Positions 10,486 to 23,500 of a stretch of 64,000 bases of DNA are shown here, in pieces. Origin of the DNA: Budorcas taxicolor. Taxonomy: Eukaryota > Chordata > Mammalia > Artiodactyla > Bovidae. The position numbers and the translations under genes are program-made. Position 1 is the first letter of the stretch. The number at the start of each line of letters is the position of its first letter. The notes under the pieces are model-generated. The model was not told the origin of the DNA. It ran no database searches and worked only from the letters and a program-made list of their open reading frames with translations. The stretch covers positions 63,982,001-64,046,000 of the forward strand of contig NC_068926.1 of assembly GCF_023091745.1 (NCBI RefSeq). Direction: 5' to 3'.

Positions 10486-13400
10486 GTGAGGGCTTCGACA
10501 ATAACAAATGACATCTTTTTGAATTGTTTCAAGTGTTTATGCACTGGCTATGGTTTCTGAAACTGCCCAAGAACTACGGTTACATTCAGTTCTGTGATTT
10601 TGCAGGCGAACTAGAAGATCTTGGTCTCAAAGGTGGTGTCTCTCTGAGGGTGTGTGACTCGTGGCCTGGGGGCAGTGGAGCCATGGAAAGCCTGCAGGCT
10701 CTAGTCCCCCCCTGGGTGAGAGACTGGGCATCGGGGTGGATGTTGAGATGACAATAGCAGTTATGGCTTCTCCTCCAGTGAGCTTAACAGGCCTCCAGGA
10801 AATGCCCCCCAGGAAAGGAGAAAGAGCTTGTTCAAGGTCATCAGTGAAGGGAGGGAGGAGGAGAAAAAAATGAATCTTCAGCCTCTCCCCCGTGAGCCAC
10901 TGAAGGCCTGCCTGCCCTGGTTCCCAGTGCCCTGCCCCCAAGACAAGCACCATGTGTCCCTGGGTGGAGGGGGCACGGCCCAGATGAGGGAGTGGGGACA
11001 GGACAGAGGCTGGCCCGAGAAGAGCAGGCTGTCACCTCAGATCAGCCCTGTTTACCCAGGGGCTGTCTGGCCTCCTGGGGCTGCTGCAACTCACCAGCGG
11101 TGCCTCTGGGGAAGACCGCAGACCCCCATTAGAGGCTGACTGCTTCCAGAAGGCTGTGGATCTGGAGACTGCCTTCAGAGACCTGAATGAGGCCATGCAT
11201 TCAAACAAGGGTTTGCTGAGAGGCTGCTGTGGGTGAGGCTGGAAGCCTAGATATGTGCCAGGTACATAGAAGTTTGTGGGCACCTACTGTATGCCCAGCT
11301 TGAGGAGCTGCTCTGATGAACCCCCATCATACAGGTGGGGAAACCAAGGCTCAGAAAAGTGGAATGCTTTCCCCAAGATCCCACAACCAAAGACCTCTGG
11401 GCTTCCTGTGCTGAAAGGTTTTAAACCCTGGCAGGTGGACTGGGGGCGACACTAGAGTCAGGAGCTTGGCTCTGGGGTCAGAATCCCAGCTTCTCTGGTT
11501 GTGTGGACCTCTCTGAGCCTCAGTTTCCCCCTCCATCAAGTGGGGACAGAAACGGTACCCACTGCATAGAGTCGTTAGATTGAAAGAAATTTCGTCTCTG
11601 TCACTTGCCTGCTATATGATCTTGGGGAAATCTTGGAGGGTTCAGCCTTTCCTTTTCATAGGGATTCAGGGATGTTTTCTTACGTTAAACAGCATAAACA
11701 GAAGGCAGAATAACAAAATAACAACAACAACAACAATAATAATAGCTGACAGTTTCTTAACGCTTTAGTACCTGCCTGCCTGCCTGTGCCACAACCACCC
11801 TATGAAACGAGCACTGTTGCGCCCATTTGGCAGATGAGAAAACCAAGGCTCAGATTAAATGACTTAACAAGATGATGCAGCTAGTTACAGGGACAGTGGG
11901 GACTCAAACCCTCACCCAGAGGGTACCACGGCCACCACTCCCATGCCCCACTGGTGAAGAGCACGGGGGGCTGGAACAGAGCAAGTTGCTCCACCACCTC
12001 ACGGCTGTGCGACCCTGGACAAGTCACTGCCCCTCTCTGTGCCTCAGTGTCTTCATCGGAGCCAATTCGCAGGTCCTTGGGAGGAGCCTGTAGCCACACC
12101 CAGGCAGAGTGCTTTCTTGTGGAGGGGAGCTTTTGTGATTATACAGCGACTCCCCGAAGCCCACTCCCATTTCTCCGACCACTCCCATTTTTCTCCTGGG
12201 ATAATAGCCCAGGAGAAGTTTATGGGCTTCCCATTCCCCCTCCCGCCTCTCCAGGGAGTGGCTCTGAGCCTGGTTCCAGCCCCCTTGCAGCCCTCCACCC
12301 AGCTGCCTGCCCTTCCATCCCCAGGGGCGGAGTTTGGCCGTTAACTCTCAATGGCTGTGCACGGCTTGGGGGGGGGGGGGGGGGGGGGCGTCGCAGCTGC
12401 CTTGTCCCCCAGGGAGCTGTCCGGAGTCAGGCTGGGCCTAGATAGCAAATTGGCAACAGCATCCCAGCCCGCCTGGGGCCAAGGGATGCAGGCAGCTCGG
12501 ACCGCCTGAGCAACGGCTAACAGCTCCTGCTCAGCGTGGGTTAGCTGGTCTCCCCCTCGGCTCAACACTCTTGGAAATCCACTCTCTTCAGGGTAGCAGG
12601 AGACCCTGAGAGGTATTAAGCACTTCCTGTGTGCTAACTCCTTATTCTAGAGATCAGGTCCAACAACTTCCTTTTACAGGTTGGAAAACAGGCCCAGAGA
12701 AGCCAGAGGAGGCAGGGTGCTGATTCTTGGAACTTCAGGTTCTCCCGGGACCATGCGGCCCAGCGGTTATCATCACAGAGCCTTATATGGGGTGTTGACT
12801 CCCCAGACCCTCCCCTAAGAAAGGAGGTGACTTTGGGCAAAAGTCTTGCCCTCTCTGAACAGTGGTTTTCTCATTGGCAAATCAGTTGCCAGGCACACGG
12901 GAGATATTTTATAAATATGCCTTAGGGGGAGAGATGAATGGATAAGTATCACATGAGAAATAGCACATCCAGAGAAACTCAGGGAAGTTGCATGCGCAAG
13001 TGATGACAAAATCCTGTCCTGTGGACCAGGGCAAGCAGACATCACCTGCCTTTCCTCTTAAGCCTCCCACTGCATGGAGTGTGGGGGATGGTTCACCCTC
13101 ATTCCAGAATGGCTGCACTCATTGGCTGTAACCTCCTTGGTGGGGGCGGGGGGCTCCATCTGGCATGGGCAGTGACCATCCAAGTATCTTCACAACCTTC
13201 CACCCTCCTGGGTGTTTGGGGTGGCCAGGATGGCTCCTCAGGCTACCCGAGGGCAAGGGATGAGAGGTAACCTTCCTGGGGTGCCGTCTCCCTTCCGGGT
13301 CTTGTGTTTCCACTCCCAGAAACACGCATCCAGCCCTCGCACGCGCACCAAGTCCCAAGCCAAGTTCTAGAAAGGAGAGAGTCTCTTTTCCAAATTCCTA

Positions 13401-16400
13401 ATCAAATCATTGCATGTTACGCTCACTCTTGGCCCGGTGGGGACTTTCTGAGCTTGCTACAATGGCATTTGATTTTCTTCTTCCTGTAAACGGTTACAGA
13501 AGATCTTACAAAAGATGTGTTCGCTAAATAAACGGCTCCATGAAATGCTAATCCCTTTTGTGTAAAGGTTGGGTTGGAGACAAGAACAGTTAGTAATTAT
13601 GTAACAATCTCTTACTAACCACATCTCCAGAAGGCAGGTAAAACCTCCTGGTTATAATCATAGTGGGCAGACGGACGGACGGACAGACAGATGTGCCTCT
13701 GCCCCACTCCCCACAGAGACAATATTTTCTGGGCAAACCCCTCCTAGTAACAATGAAAGGCCAGAGGAGAAAACAGTGAAATGTGGTTTGAGTAGCTGCC
13801 TTGTACCCTTTCTTAGAAGTTATCTGATCTTATCTTCATAGTTATCCTCTGTGGTGGGAATTCTTATTCCATTTCACAGGTGGGAAAACTGAGGCACAGA
13901 GGCCTGAAGTGACTTGCCTAAGGTCACACAGCTACAAAGGGACTGAGACATGATTCAAACCTCAAACATCTGTTCCTTCCACTGCACAATTGCTGTATGA
14001 ACTCTAAGAGTCTCCAAGATAGGAAGTAAAGGGTTAAATGTGGGCTCTGGACTGAGAGAGAGCTGGTTGGATGGCATCACCGACACAATGGACATGAGTT
14101 TGGGTAAACTCCCGGAGGTGGTGATGGACAGGGAGGCCTGGCGTGCTGCAGTCCATGTGGTCACAAAGAGTCAGACATGACTGAGAGACTGAACTGAACT
14201 AGACTGGACTGAGAAGGCAGGGGTAGATAATAGGGTTAAAATAAATCAGTGAGCTCAGGAATCTATGCCAGGGTAGATGCTAGCAGCAGTAGTCATTCCA
14301 GGGGATGGAAGGACTAGGAGATACTGAGCTGGGCTGGGAGTGCTTCCTCAGGGGAGGTGGTGTCTAAGCTGAGCAGGAAATGGGTAGAAATTGGGGAATG
14401 TTAGATGTGTTGGAGCTGAACTGGGTTGAACTTGGGATAGATCCCTCTTCCTTTTGCTACTCCAGCAGGTATGGAATAAATGCCACAGGGTGCCAGGTCC
14501 TTTGCTGGGTGCTGACCACAAAAGAGGGCCTCTCTGTTCTTGCCCTCCTAGAGTGGGAAGACTGGAAACATGTATAAGTGAATAACTCATGGCAAAATGC
14601 TAAATATTCCTGACACGACACTGCAAGGACCACCAGGGATGGGGGTGATGAGGGAGGAGCTCTCAAAGGAGGGACCAGTTAGGCTGTGGTCAGAAGCACA
14701 AGAAAGCGCTAGCTGTGAGTGAGTGCATGGAACAGCATTCCCAGGAGAGGGAACAGCATGTGCAAACAGAACATGGAATGTTTGGGGAACCTGAAAGATG
14801 AGCAGGTTGGCTAGAGCAAAGGGGAGAGGCGAGGAGATGGCCAAGGGTCAGATCACGGCAAGGAGCTTGAGTCTTACTACGCTAATGGATTTTAAGGACA
14901 GTGACAAGTTCTGATGTCCCTTGTAAAAGGCTGCTCTGAATGCTGGGTATGCCATCCACCCCTTCTGCAAACGTGTGCCTAGCCCTGGAGCCAACCACCG
15001 CGCTGGACCCTGCAGTGATCAGCCTACCCTGAGCCCGGAAGCAAGCTGGGCCCTTCCATCACCTCTGTTCTGTGCATGAGAAACCTGAGGACCAAAGGCA
15101 GTGAGTCGCCTGCACAAGGACCCCCCTTCCATTAGGAGCAGGGCCAGGACTGGGGTCCAGGTCTCCTGGGGCTGATCCACCCCAGGCCCCGCTTTCCGGG
15201 CTCATCTTCCATCCCTCCAAAGGATCAAGGGTCATAGCTAATTGATGAAGGATGTTGTTCATCAGTGTTTCCAGCATGGCCCCCTGGCCAGTGCAGAACA
15301 GTGGCCAGGGAGTCCAAGGCTCTCTCTCTTTGCCCAGGGCTACCACATGGCCCCTGACCAGCGGCCCCAGCAGCATGGAGGCACCTTGCAGCCCAATCCT
15401 TCTAAAAATAACATGAATAGGGTTTGCCCTTCCTGCCTACAACTCGATATAGCTCAGCCATGCTGGCAGAGTATCCAAGTGAAGAGGCTCCAGGGTGGGT
15501 GGTGTAAATCCCAGCTCTTTTGCTGACATGCTGTGCAGCTGAGGGGTAACTCCACCTCTCTCTGGGCCTCAATCATCCCATCTGCGGAATGGGTATTGTA
15601 AGCAGCCATTCCACGGGCTGGCAGGAGACGAGGGAGTTACAGACCTGAGTGGACTGGCAGGAAGGCGGGCATGCCAGGGAGTAGGCCTCTCCTCCTTTGC
15701 ATCCCTAGGTCGATTAGAAAGTTCTTTGCTTGGACAGAGGGAATTCTGTCTGCCTGCCAGAACAGGGCCTGGCAAGTAGTTGTTCAGGAGGCATTTGTGG
15801 AGTGAATCGGATGCTTCCTGAGTCAGATCCTCTGCTGTGTCCCTCCCCATGGAGCCTGCTTCATGCTGAGTCCATACCCTGCTGAGGACGTGTACGCTGA
15901 TCTGAACTGCTAGCACGTCACACATATTGATGTGTGCTCTGGGGTGTCCCACCTGAACTACATTTAGTCCTTACAAACCCCTATGAGATGGGTACAGGTG
16001 TTAGCACCCCCATTTTGCAGATGAGCAAACTGAGGCTCAGAGAGGCAGATGACTGCAGACAAATCTCATAGCTATTAAGGACTGGGTGGGGTTTAAAACC
16101 AAGCCTGGTGGACCCCAGAGCCTCCACTCACAACCAACTACACAGAAGTGCTACAAAAAGAAGCTCAGGAGCGCTGGGCCCAGGTTTTCTAGGTGCGGTG
16201 AGTGCAGAAGATAGCCTTGCAGAGGGCCCACCCCCTTCTGATAAGCCCAGAGGCTTCAGAGGAAAAGGCATGATGGCACACGTGGAACACGTATAAAGTG
16301 ATAGGCGCAGAGAACGCACTTGAAGAACGGCAGCCCTGCTATTGCACGGGGGCTTCCTCAGGGGCTCAGCGGTGAAGAATCCACTTGCAACGCAGGAGAC

Positions 16401-17483
16401 GCGGGTTCCATCCCTGGGTCGGGAAGATCCCCTGGAGCAGGGAATGGCAACCCACTCTGGTATTCTTGCCAGGAAAACCCCATGGACAGAGGAGCCTGGC
16501 GGTCGCAGTCCATGGGGTCTCAGAGTCAGACACAACGGAGCACTGAACACGCACGCATGCGCTATTGCACTGAAAATAGGCTGTTTTGACACTGAGTTTC
16601 CCAGGGTACCACCTGGCTCCTAACCAGGGTCCGCCCCCTCTCAGATGCTCCAGGCCGTGACCCCCTCGGAATGGGTCGGCACCCTTCAGCATCCCACTCG
16701 CCGGCAGAGCTGGGCGGCCCACCTCTATAGTCCTCCAGGCCCTGCAGGCTGTGTGTCCCAGTGTGCCCCACGGAGATGCGAGAGGCTCAACTCCAACATT
16801 CCAGATGGGGAGACTGAGGCCCCCGGAGGGACAGGCGGGAGGTGCGGGGCAGGTACCTGGGGCCATTGCCAGGAGGTGGCTGAGGCCAGCTCACTGGGCT
16901 TGGCCTCATCTTTCCTGTCTCTGAAAGGGAGTGATGGTGCTCCCTGGGGTGTGTATGTATTTTAAGAAGATGAGTGGGGCTGAGCTTTGAGAAGGAAGAT
17001 TCCCCCCTGAGTGGGTGGAGAGCTGTGGGGGAATCCTTTCATTCAAAAGGGGACTCTGCAGTGCTACCTAGGTCGTCTTCTTTTTGACCCGAAACTTTCC
17101 ATTCACTAATGAGGATCCCCTGCTGGTGACAAATTTCCCCCACTGGGTCTGAGAAGGATGCATTGCCAGGGGTCCCCTTTGGAGCCCCCGAGCTAATAGT
17201 TTAACCTACTTTTTCTGCAGAAAACTAGATGCTTCATCTGATCTGATGCTTAGATGAACTCTCAATGTGTTCTTGACAGCCCGCTTAGGGTCGGTGCTAT
17301 TATTATTATTCACATTTTACACACAGGGAAACTGAGTCCCAGGGAAGGTGATGGTCATGCAGTCAGGAAGTTGTTCAGGCCGGCCTGTCTTGGGGTTCAC
17401 ACTTGCTTCTAACCTTGGGGTGCTACTCCACCTTAGAGTCCTAGGGCCGGTGGGACTCTGAGGGAACTATATGTGTTTATATA

Positions 17484-17523
<40 letters not shown>

Positions 17524-20500
17524 TATATATGTGTATATATATATATATATATAAAGCCAGTAATGCTTTATAGATGGGGGAACTGGACGTGTGGGAATTA
17601 CCTGAGCATAAGTGGGTGGGTTAACTGCTGTCATCCCCCAAAAGTAACAGTGAAAGTCACTCAGTCGTGTCCAGCTGGAATTCTCCAGGCTTTTCCCTTC
17701 TCTGGGGGATCTTCCCAACCCTGCAATTGAACCCAGGTCTCCCACATGGCAGGCAGATTCTTTACCAGTTGAGCCACAAGGGAAGCCCAAGAATACTGGA
17801 GTGGGTGGCCTGTTCCTTCTCCAGCAGATCTTCCCGAACCAGGGATCGAACCAGGGGTCTCCTGCATTGGAGGCAGATTCTTTACCAACTGAGCTATCAG
17901 GGAAGCCACATCCCCTGAAAGCCTGGCTCAATGGCAGCCCTGCGGTGGGGACACAAGAATGATGGGTGGGTGAGTGTGGGGGAGGGAAACGAGTCTGTAG
18001 GAGATGGGGGCAGGGGGGCAGTGACCTGGATGCTGGGTCAGAGAAAGAAGGGACTGCAGGAAGCTGGTAGAGGTTTCGCAAGAGCCTCTCCTGGGCTCTT
18101 GGCCTCTGTCAGTTTCACCCCACTCCGCAGGGGAGGGAACGGAGGCTCAGGAGGTGCGGAAGCACGCCTGATGTCAGCAGACAGGAACAGCGGGGCCAGG
18201 ACTTCATCACAGGGCCCCTCAGACCCAGGGACAGAGAGCCACACCGAGAAGACAGAGACGCTGGTGAGGAGAGGGAGAGAGTTGGAGCAGAGGGACGGGG
18301 TGAGACAGGATGGGGGTGGGGGATTGGGGGGAGCAGATGGAAGGAGCTGCATCTTTGCAGTTTCATGCTCCTCACGGCCTTCACTGGAGGTGACCCCAGG
18401 TGGGCAGGCATCAGTGACATGGTGACCCGGGGTTGGGGGAGTGCTCTCCTCCTCACCCAAAGACACAGAGGGACCCCAGGGCAATGGGGCTGGGCTTGCC
18501 TCTTCCTTTGCTTTGCAAATGTCCATCATTTTCCAGCAGACGAGAAACCCATTCAAGAGACTGGCACAGGCTCACACACACACTCACTTGTGGCAATAAC
18601 CCCAAACCCTCGCAGATGGCAGGATGGTTCACAAGCCACTTCACCTCCACACTGACATGCCAGTCCTGGGCGCAGTATGAGACACTGCAGCTCTGTTTAT
18701 CATTTGTGCCCATTTTACAGGTGGGGAAACTGAGGCTGGGGAATTCAGTGCCTTTCCGAGGGCCTGTGGCTCAGAAGCCATAGTGGTTCCTGAACCACAA
18801 AGTCTTTCTCTTGTCACAACTGCCATGGATCCCCTGGTTGAGGCCATTTAACATGACGTTCTCTAGGACAGAGCAGGAAGTAGGCCCCTGGGGACACCTC
18901 AAATGAGGAAACTCAAGGCACAGGTGAGGGGGAGGTTTTGGGGGTCTTCACACGGCACCATGGAGAGGGGGGCAGAGGAGGGTGGAGAGAAGGAAACAGA
19001 GATGCTCAGGGCCCCGGGCCAGGCAGTGGGGATGGGACACTCCCATTTAGGCCCCAGAGCATCACCTCCGGGTTCCTGTGGCCCACGGTGAAGAGGTGCC
19101 TGGAGCCAAGTGAGCCAGGGTCAGCAGGACGTGAGCCAGGCTTCAGGGCTGGCAGGCTCCAGCACAGCTCCAGGCAGCCACAGCCATCACAGGAGACTGG
19201 CAGGGCCACGTGCCAGGCACAGGGAGGCTGGCATTCTGGCCTGGCTGGGAGGGAAGACCAGACAACCTCTGGGATGCTGGAGATAGCAAGGGAAGCAGGG
19301 TCTGGCTGTCCACCCCCAGAATGAGCGGTAAGCCCCCGAGGAGCGAGGGCGGGGGTCAGACCTACACTGGAAGTTGAACACACACTGTCTCACTTGGTGC
19401 CCTCAGCAGCCCAGGGAGAAAGCGGTCTGTTCCTCTCCCGTTTTCCAGATGAGAAAATGAAGACTCAGGGACCTCAAGTGACTTGTTCAAGGTCACACAG
19501 ACAGGGGATCATAAGGACTCGAACCCAGATCTCTCCAGTCAAAGCCTGAGCTGTGTGAAGCCCCTGCCACACCCTCTCAGGGCTGTCCCCCACCCCTGAC
19601 CCCCTAGAGCTCAGGGAGGCACTATTACCCAGCTTCCAGGGCCCCACAGCCCCAGTGTGAGACTCCAGGGACTGGGCTGAGCCTTAGATTCTGCAGTGGA
19701 ACCAGCTCCTGGGTGACGCTGGTCCACACGGCCCCCGCTGAGAGCCCCTGACTCAGGGTCGGGGCATCTCCCCCAGAGGACAGGGCTTCTCTGCCTGTGG
19801 TGCCACAGGTACAGACCACAGTGCAGCAGACAGACCGGGGGTTGAGTCTTGGCCATGATTTTGCTTTCACCGGTCTGGCCTCAGTTTTCCCATCTGTAAA
19901 GTGGGGCTGCCTGCCCCCTGTCCCTGTCCCGAGGCTGTTGCAAGGGCTCGAGGAGGCAGAGGACAGCTAAACTGCTGGACGGGACAGTCACTGTCCTGTC
20001 ATCCAGGTTCTCTGGATCGGTGGCTTGGGGTCAACCTGTTTGACTGGCCAAGCAGGCATTGAAGTAGCTCCACTGTGTGCTGAGACCTGGGGTGATGGGG
20101 ACTGGGGGCCAGCCCTCCGTGAGCCGAGAGGCAGAATCTGGGCAAAGAGATGGCCGGGCAGGACACACCCACCCAGGGTGCAGACGAGGTCTCTGAGCTT
20201 GGGGTCTAGGTTGCAAAGACTTCCTGGAGGAGAAGGTGCTCCCTGGCTGGAAGGGCCCGCACAGTGAGCCCGGAGTCCCTGCCCTAGTCCTTTCCTGGAC
20301 GATGACATTGGGAGCAAACTGCCTCCTTTCTCTCTGTCTCAGTCTCCATGTGGGTAAAGTGAGGGGCAGGAATGTGGCATGAAGAAGCCAGAACACAGGA
20401 TTTGAAGTGAGCCTCCAGGGGTGGGCATAGTTGGGTTGGGGAGAGAGAGCTGAAAGGGCTTTCCTGTCCTAGAGGTGGGACTGTGCTCCCGTGTAGGAGC

Positions 20501-23500
20501 AGAGTGGTGCCAGGGGCAGGATGGACGCCAGGCCGCTGCAGGGCTGGGGGGGGGAGGGTGGGGGTGTGCGTGCTGCTCTGGGGGCCAGGGAAGCCTGACG
20601 GGGCTCTCAAGCAGCAAGAAAGATTGATCAGATGAGCACCATTAACTCAGCCTCTACCACCTGTACAGCTGTGATTCTCACTCTGGGGGAAAGAAACTCA
20701 GAGCATCTGCGAGCTCGGGGCCTTAGCTTCTCCATCTGTAAAATGGGCCTGTCAAAGGACACAAGCAGCACTCAGTAAATGGAAGCCGCTAGTGGTAGCA
20801 GCAGCAGGGGCAGGTCTATGTGACCCCAGAGCCCAAAGCTTTGATAGACTTTCAGACTCCTGTGGTGGTTTAGTCCCTAAATCGTGTCTGACTCTTGCGA
20901 CCCCATGGACTGTAGCCCAACAGGCTCCTCTGTCCATGGGATTCTCCAGGCAAGAATACTGGAGTGTAACTGGAGTATTACTGGAGAATAATCCAGTATT
21001 TCCTTCTCCAAGGGGATCCTCCCGACCCAGGAATCGAACCTGGGTCTCCTGCCTTGCAGGTAGATTCTTTACCTATTACACTACGAGGGAAGTCCAGAGG
21101 ACCTGGCTAATATTATCATTAATATTAATATTAAAGACAGCAAAGTCAGACATGGTTCCAAGTCTTTTCATGCAACAGTACATTTAATCCTGACCATCCT
21201 GTGTGATAGGAAATATTGCTGTTGCTAAGTCGTCTCTGGCTCTTTGCGACCCCATGGACTGTAGCCCCCCAGGCTCCTCTGTCCATGGGATTCTTCAGGC
21301 AAGAATACTGGAGTGGGTGGCCATTTCCTTCTCCAGAGGATCTTCCCAACCCAGGGAGCAAATCCTCATCTCCTCTCCTGGCAGGTGGATTCTTTACCAC
21401 TGAGCCACCAGGGAAGTCCGACAGGAACTATTATTTAGCCCAACTTTGTAGATCAAAAAAACTGGGGCTCAGAGAGGTTAAGTCAGTGGCCCAAGGTAAG
21501 TGTGTAAGACCAGGATTAGAACCCAGAGTCCAAGCTCTCAAATAACATATCACCTAACAGATTCAACTGCCTCCAGACATCCTGCCCCATGGTGATGCCC
21601 AGGACCCTGGTGTCTTTACAAACCCCATGCCACCATTCAGGGGTCTCTGGTGGGGCCCCCACCTTGAGAAACCTGCACCAGGGCTTCGCCTCCATTCCTC
21701 CTTGGAGCAGGAGGAGGCAAGGACGATGCCAGGCAGAGCCCAAGGGCACTGGGGAGCCATAGCTGGTTACTGAGCAGGGGTGGGGCTCCCGCCACCAGAG
21801 GCCGGAAGGTCGGCCAGCCCCGGGGCGAGGAGGGAACTTGGGTGGGCGTCACATCAAGCCCTCAGCCTCACCCCGTGGTCTCCATGGGCCCGAGGGGACA
21901 GATGGCATCACCCAGGCCTGGCCCGTGGCTGTCACTCATCCAGATGAGTTATGAGCAGGTCGAATGGGCGGCAGCCAGGGGGGTGGGGGGGGCTGTAAAA
22001 ACAATTGCAGGGAGACCCCAGGACAATGGGAGCCACGTGCCATGGGGGCAACAGTCGTTTGTCACACAATGGACCTCCAGGGGACAGCAGCCGGGCCAAC
22101 TGCTGCCACCGACACGGACTGGCTGAGTTTTCAAATCGTTTCCAGGCTGTGTTTTCCTACGAGGCAGCCAATCGCCAGGGCGGCCGGGCGGTCACCTGAT
22201 GCTAGCTTGGTGGGCTGAGGGCCCAGGCCCTGTGACAACCGAGCAACGGTGCCATGGCAACGCTAACTGTGGCCCTAAAACACAAGGGAGCGAGAGGGAT
22301 GGAGAGCCGCTTGAGGGGCCATGCAGACGGCGGAGGGGGTGGAGGCTGACGCCCCAGCTGGGCCCACGGTCCTGTGCACGAGGAAACCCCAGGCTCCACA
22401 CCCCCCACTCTCTCTCTGAGGTCCCAGGACACCTACTTTTGAAACTTGGAGCTTAAAATTGGGACAGTGGGCCTCGGGTCAACAGACCAGAAAGTGCCTG
22501 GCCTGTGGGGTGGCAGGTGTGGTGGGGCTGGCATGGGCTCCTGGCCGGTTTGCAAACACACTACATTATAACACAGACAGGATGGTGCTGTGAGGCCCCC
22601 AGGGCCCTAGAGGTGTGGGGTGAGCACTTGAAGGACACTGGGGAGCCATGGTTATCCCAAAATTGGGGGTACTGGGCCTGGTATCCTTGATGGGCACTCT
22701 TTCTTTGCATAGAAAGAAATGTTTTTGCTCTGGTGTTGGGTTAGTTGTGGGGGGCATGTATCCTAACTGGAAGCTCCAGGGGCTGCCTGGGGTCATGGTG
22801 AGGAATTCAGGCTGGGGTTCCAGCCCTACCACTTCCTGTTCCAGGTTGGCCTTGGGTGAGTGACTTGGGGCAATCAGCCTCAGTTTGCCCATCTGTGAAA
22901 TGGGAATAATAACACCTGCCTCATCAGGTGACTGGGGGTGTCCTCTGTGTTGCTACCTGGGAAGGACTTGATACGGTGCCTGGCACATAATAAGTGCTCA
23001 ACAAACACTAGTGTTTATCATTTGGGGATAGGGATTGAGTAAGATGTGTCTAGCAAATAAATAAAGGAAAGGTTTGAGGATGTGCAATCTGGCTGCTAAA
23101 GAGGGCTCCCTAGGGATGGGCAGATTGGAGGATGAGGTGGCCTGGGGGAGGTGAGAAGCTTTTGGGGTGATACCAGAGGTGGAGGAGCCCCCAGGAGCTG
23201 GCCTGAGCTCCCCGCCCCTGCCCGAGTTCCTGCCCCTCCCTGCAGGCTCCTGGCCACCACCTGCGATGATGACCTTCCCGGGGACCTGCAGTCGCTGTCG
23301 TGGCTCACGGCCGTGGATGTGCCGAGGCTGCAGCAGATGGCGAGTGGCCGTGTGAACCTGGGCGGCCCCAGTGTACCACACGTGCACCCAGGTAGGCACA
23401 GGGGTGGGGTGAGGCGGGGTGGCAGGAGGGTGGGGTGGGACTGGGAGATGGGGAAAGGCAACGCCCAGTGCTTCCGTGAACCAGGGGGTGGCCGTGGCCA

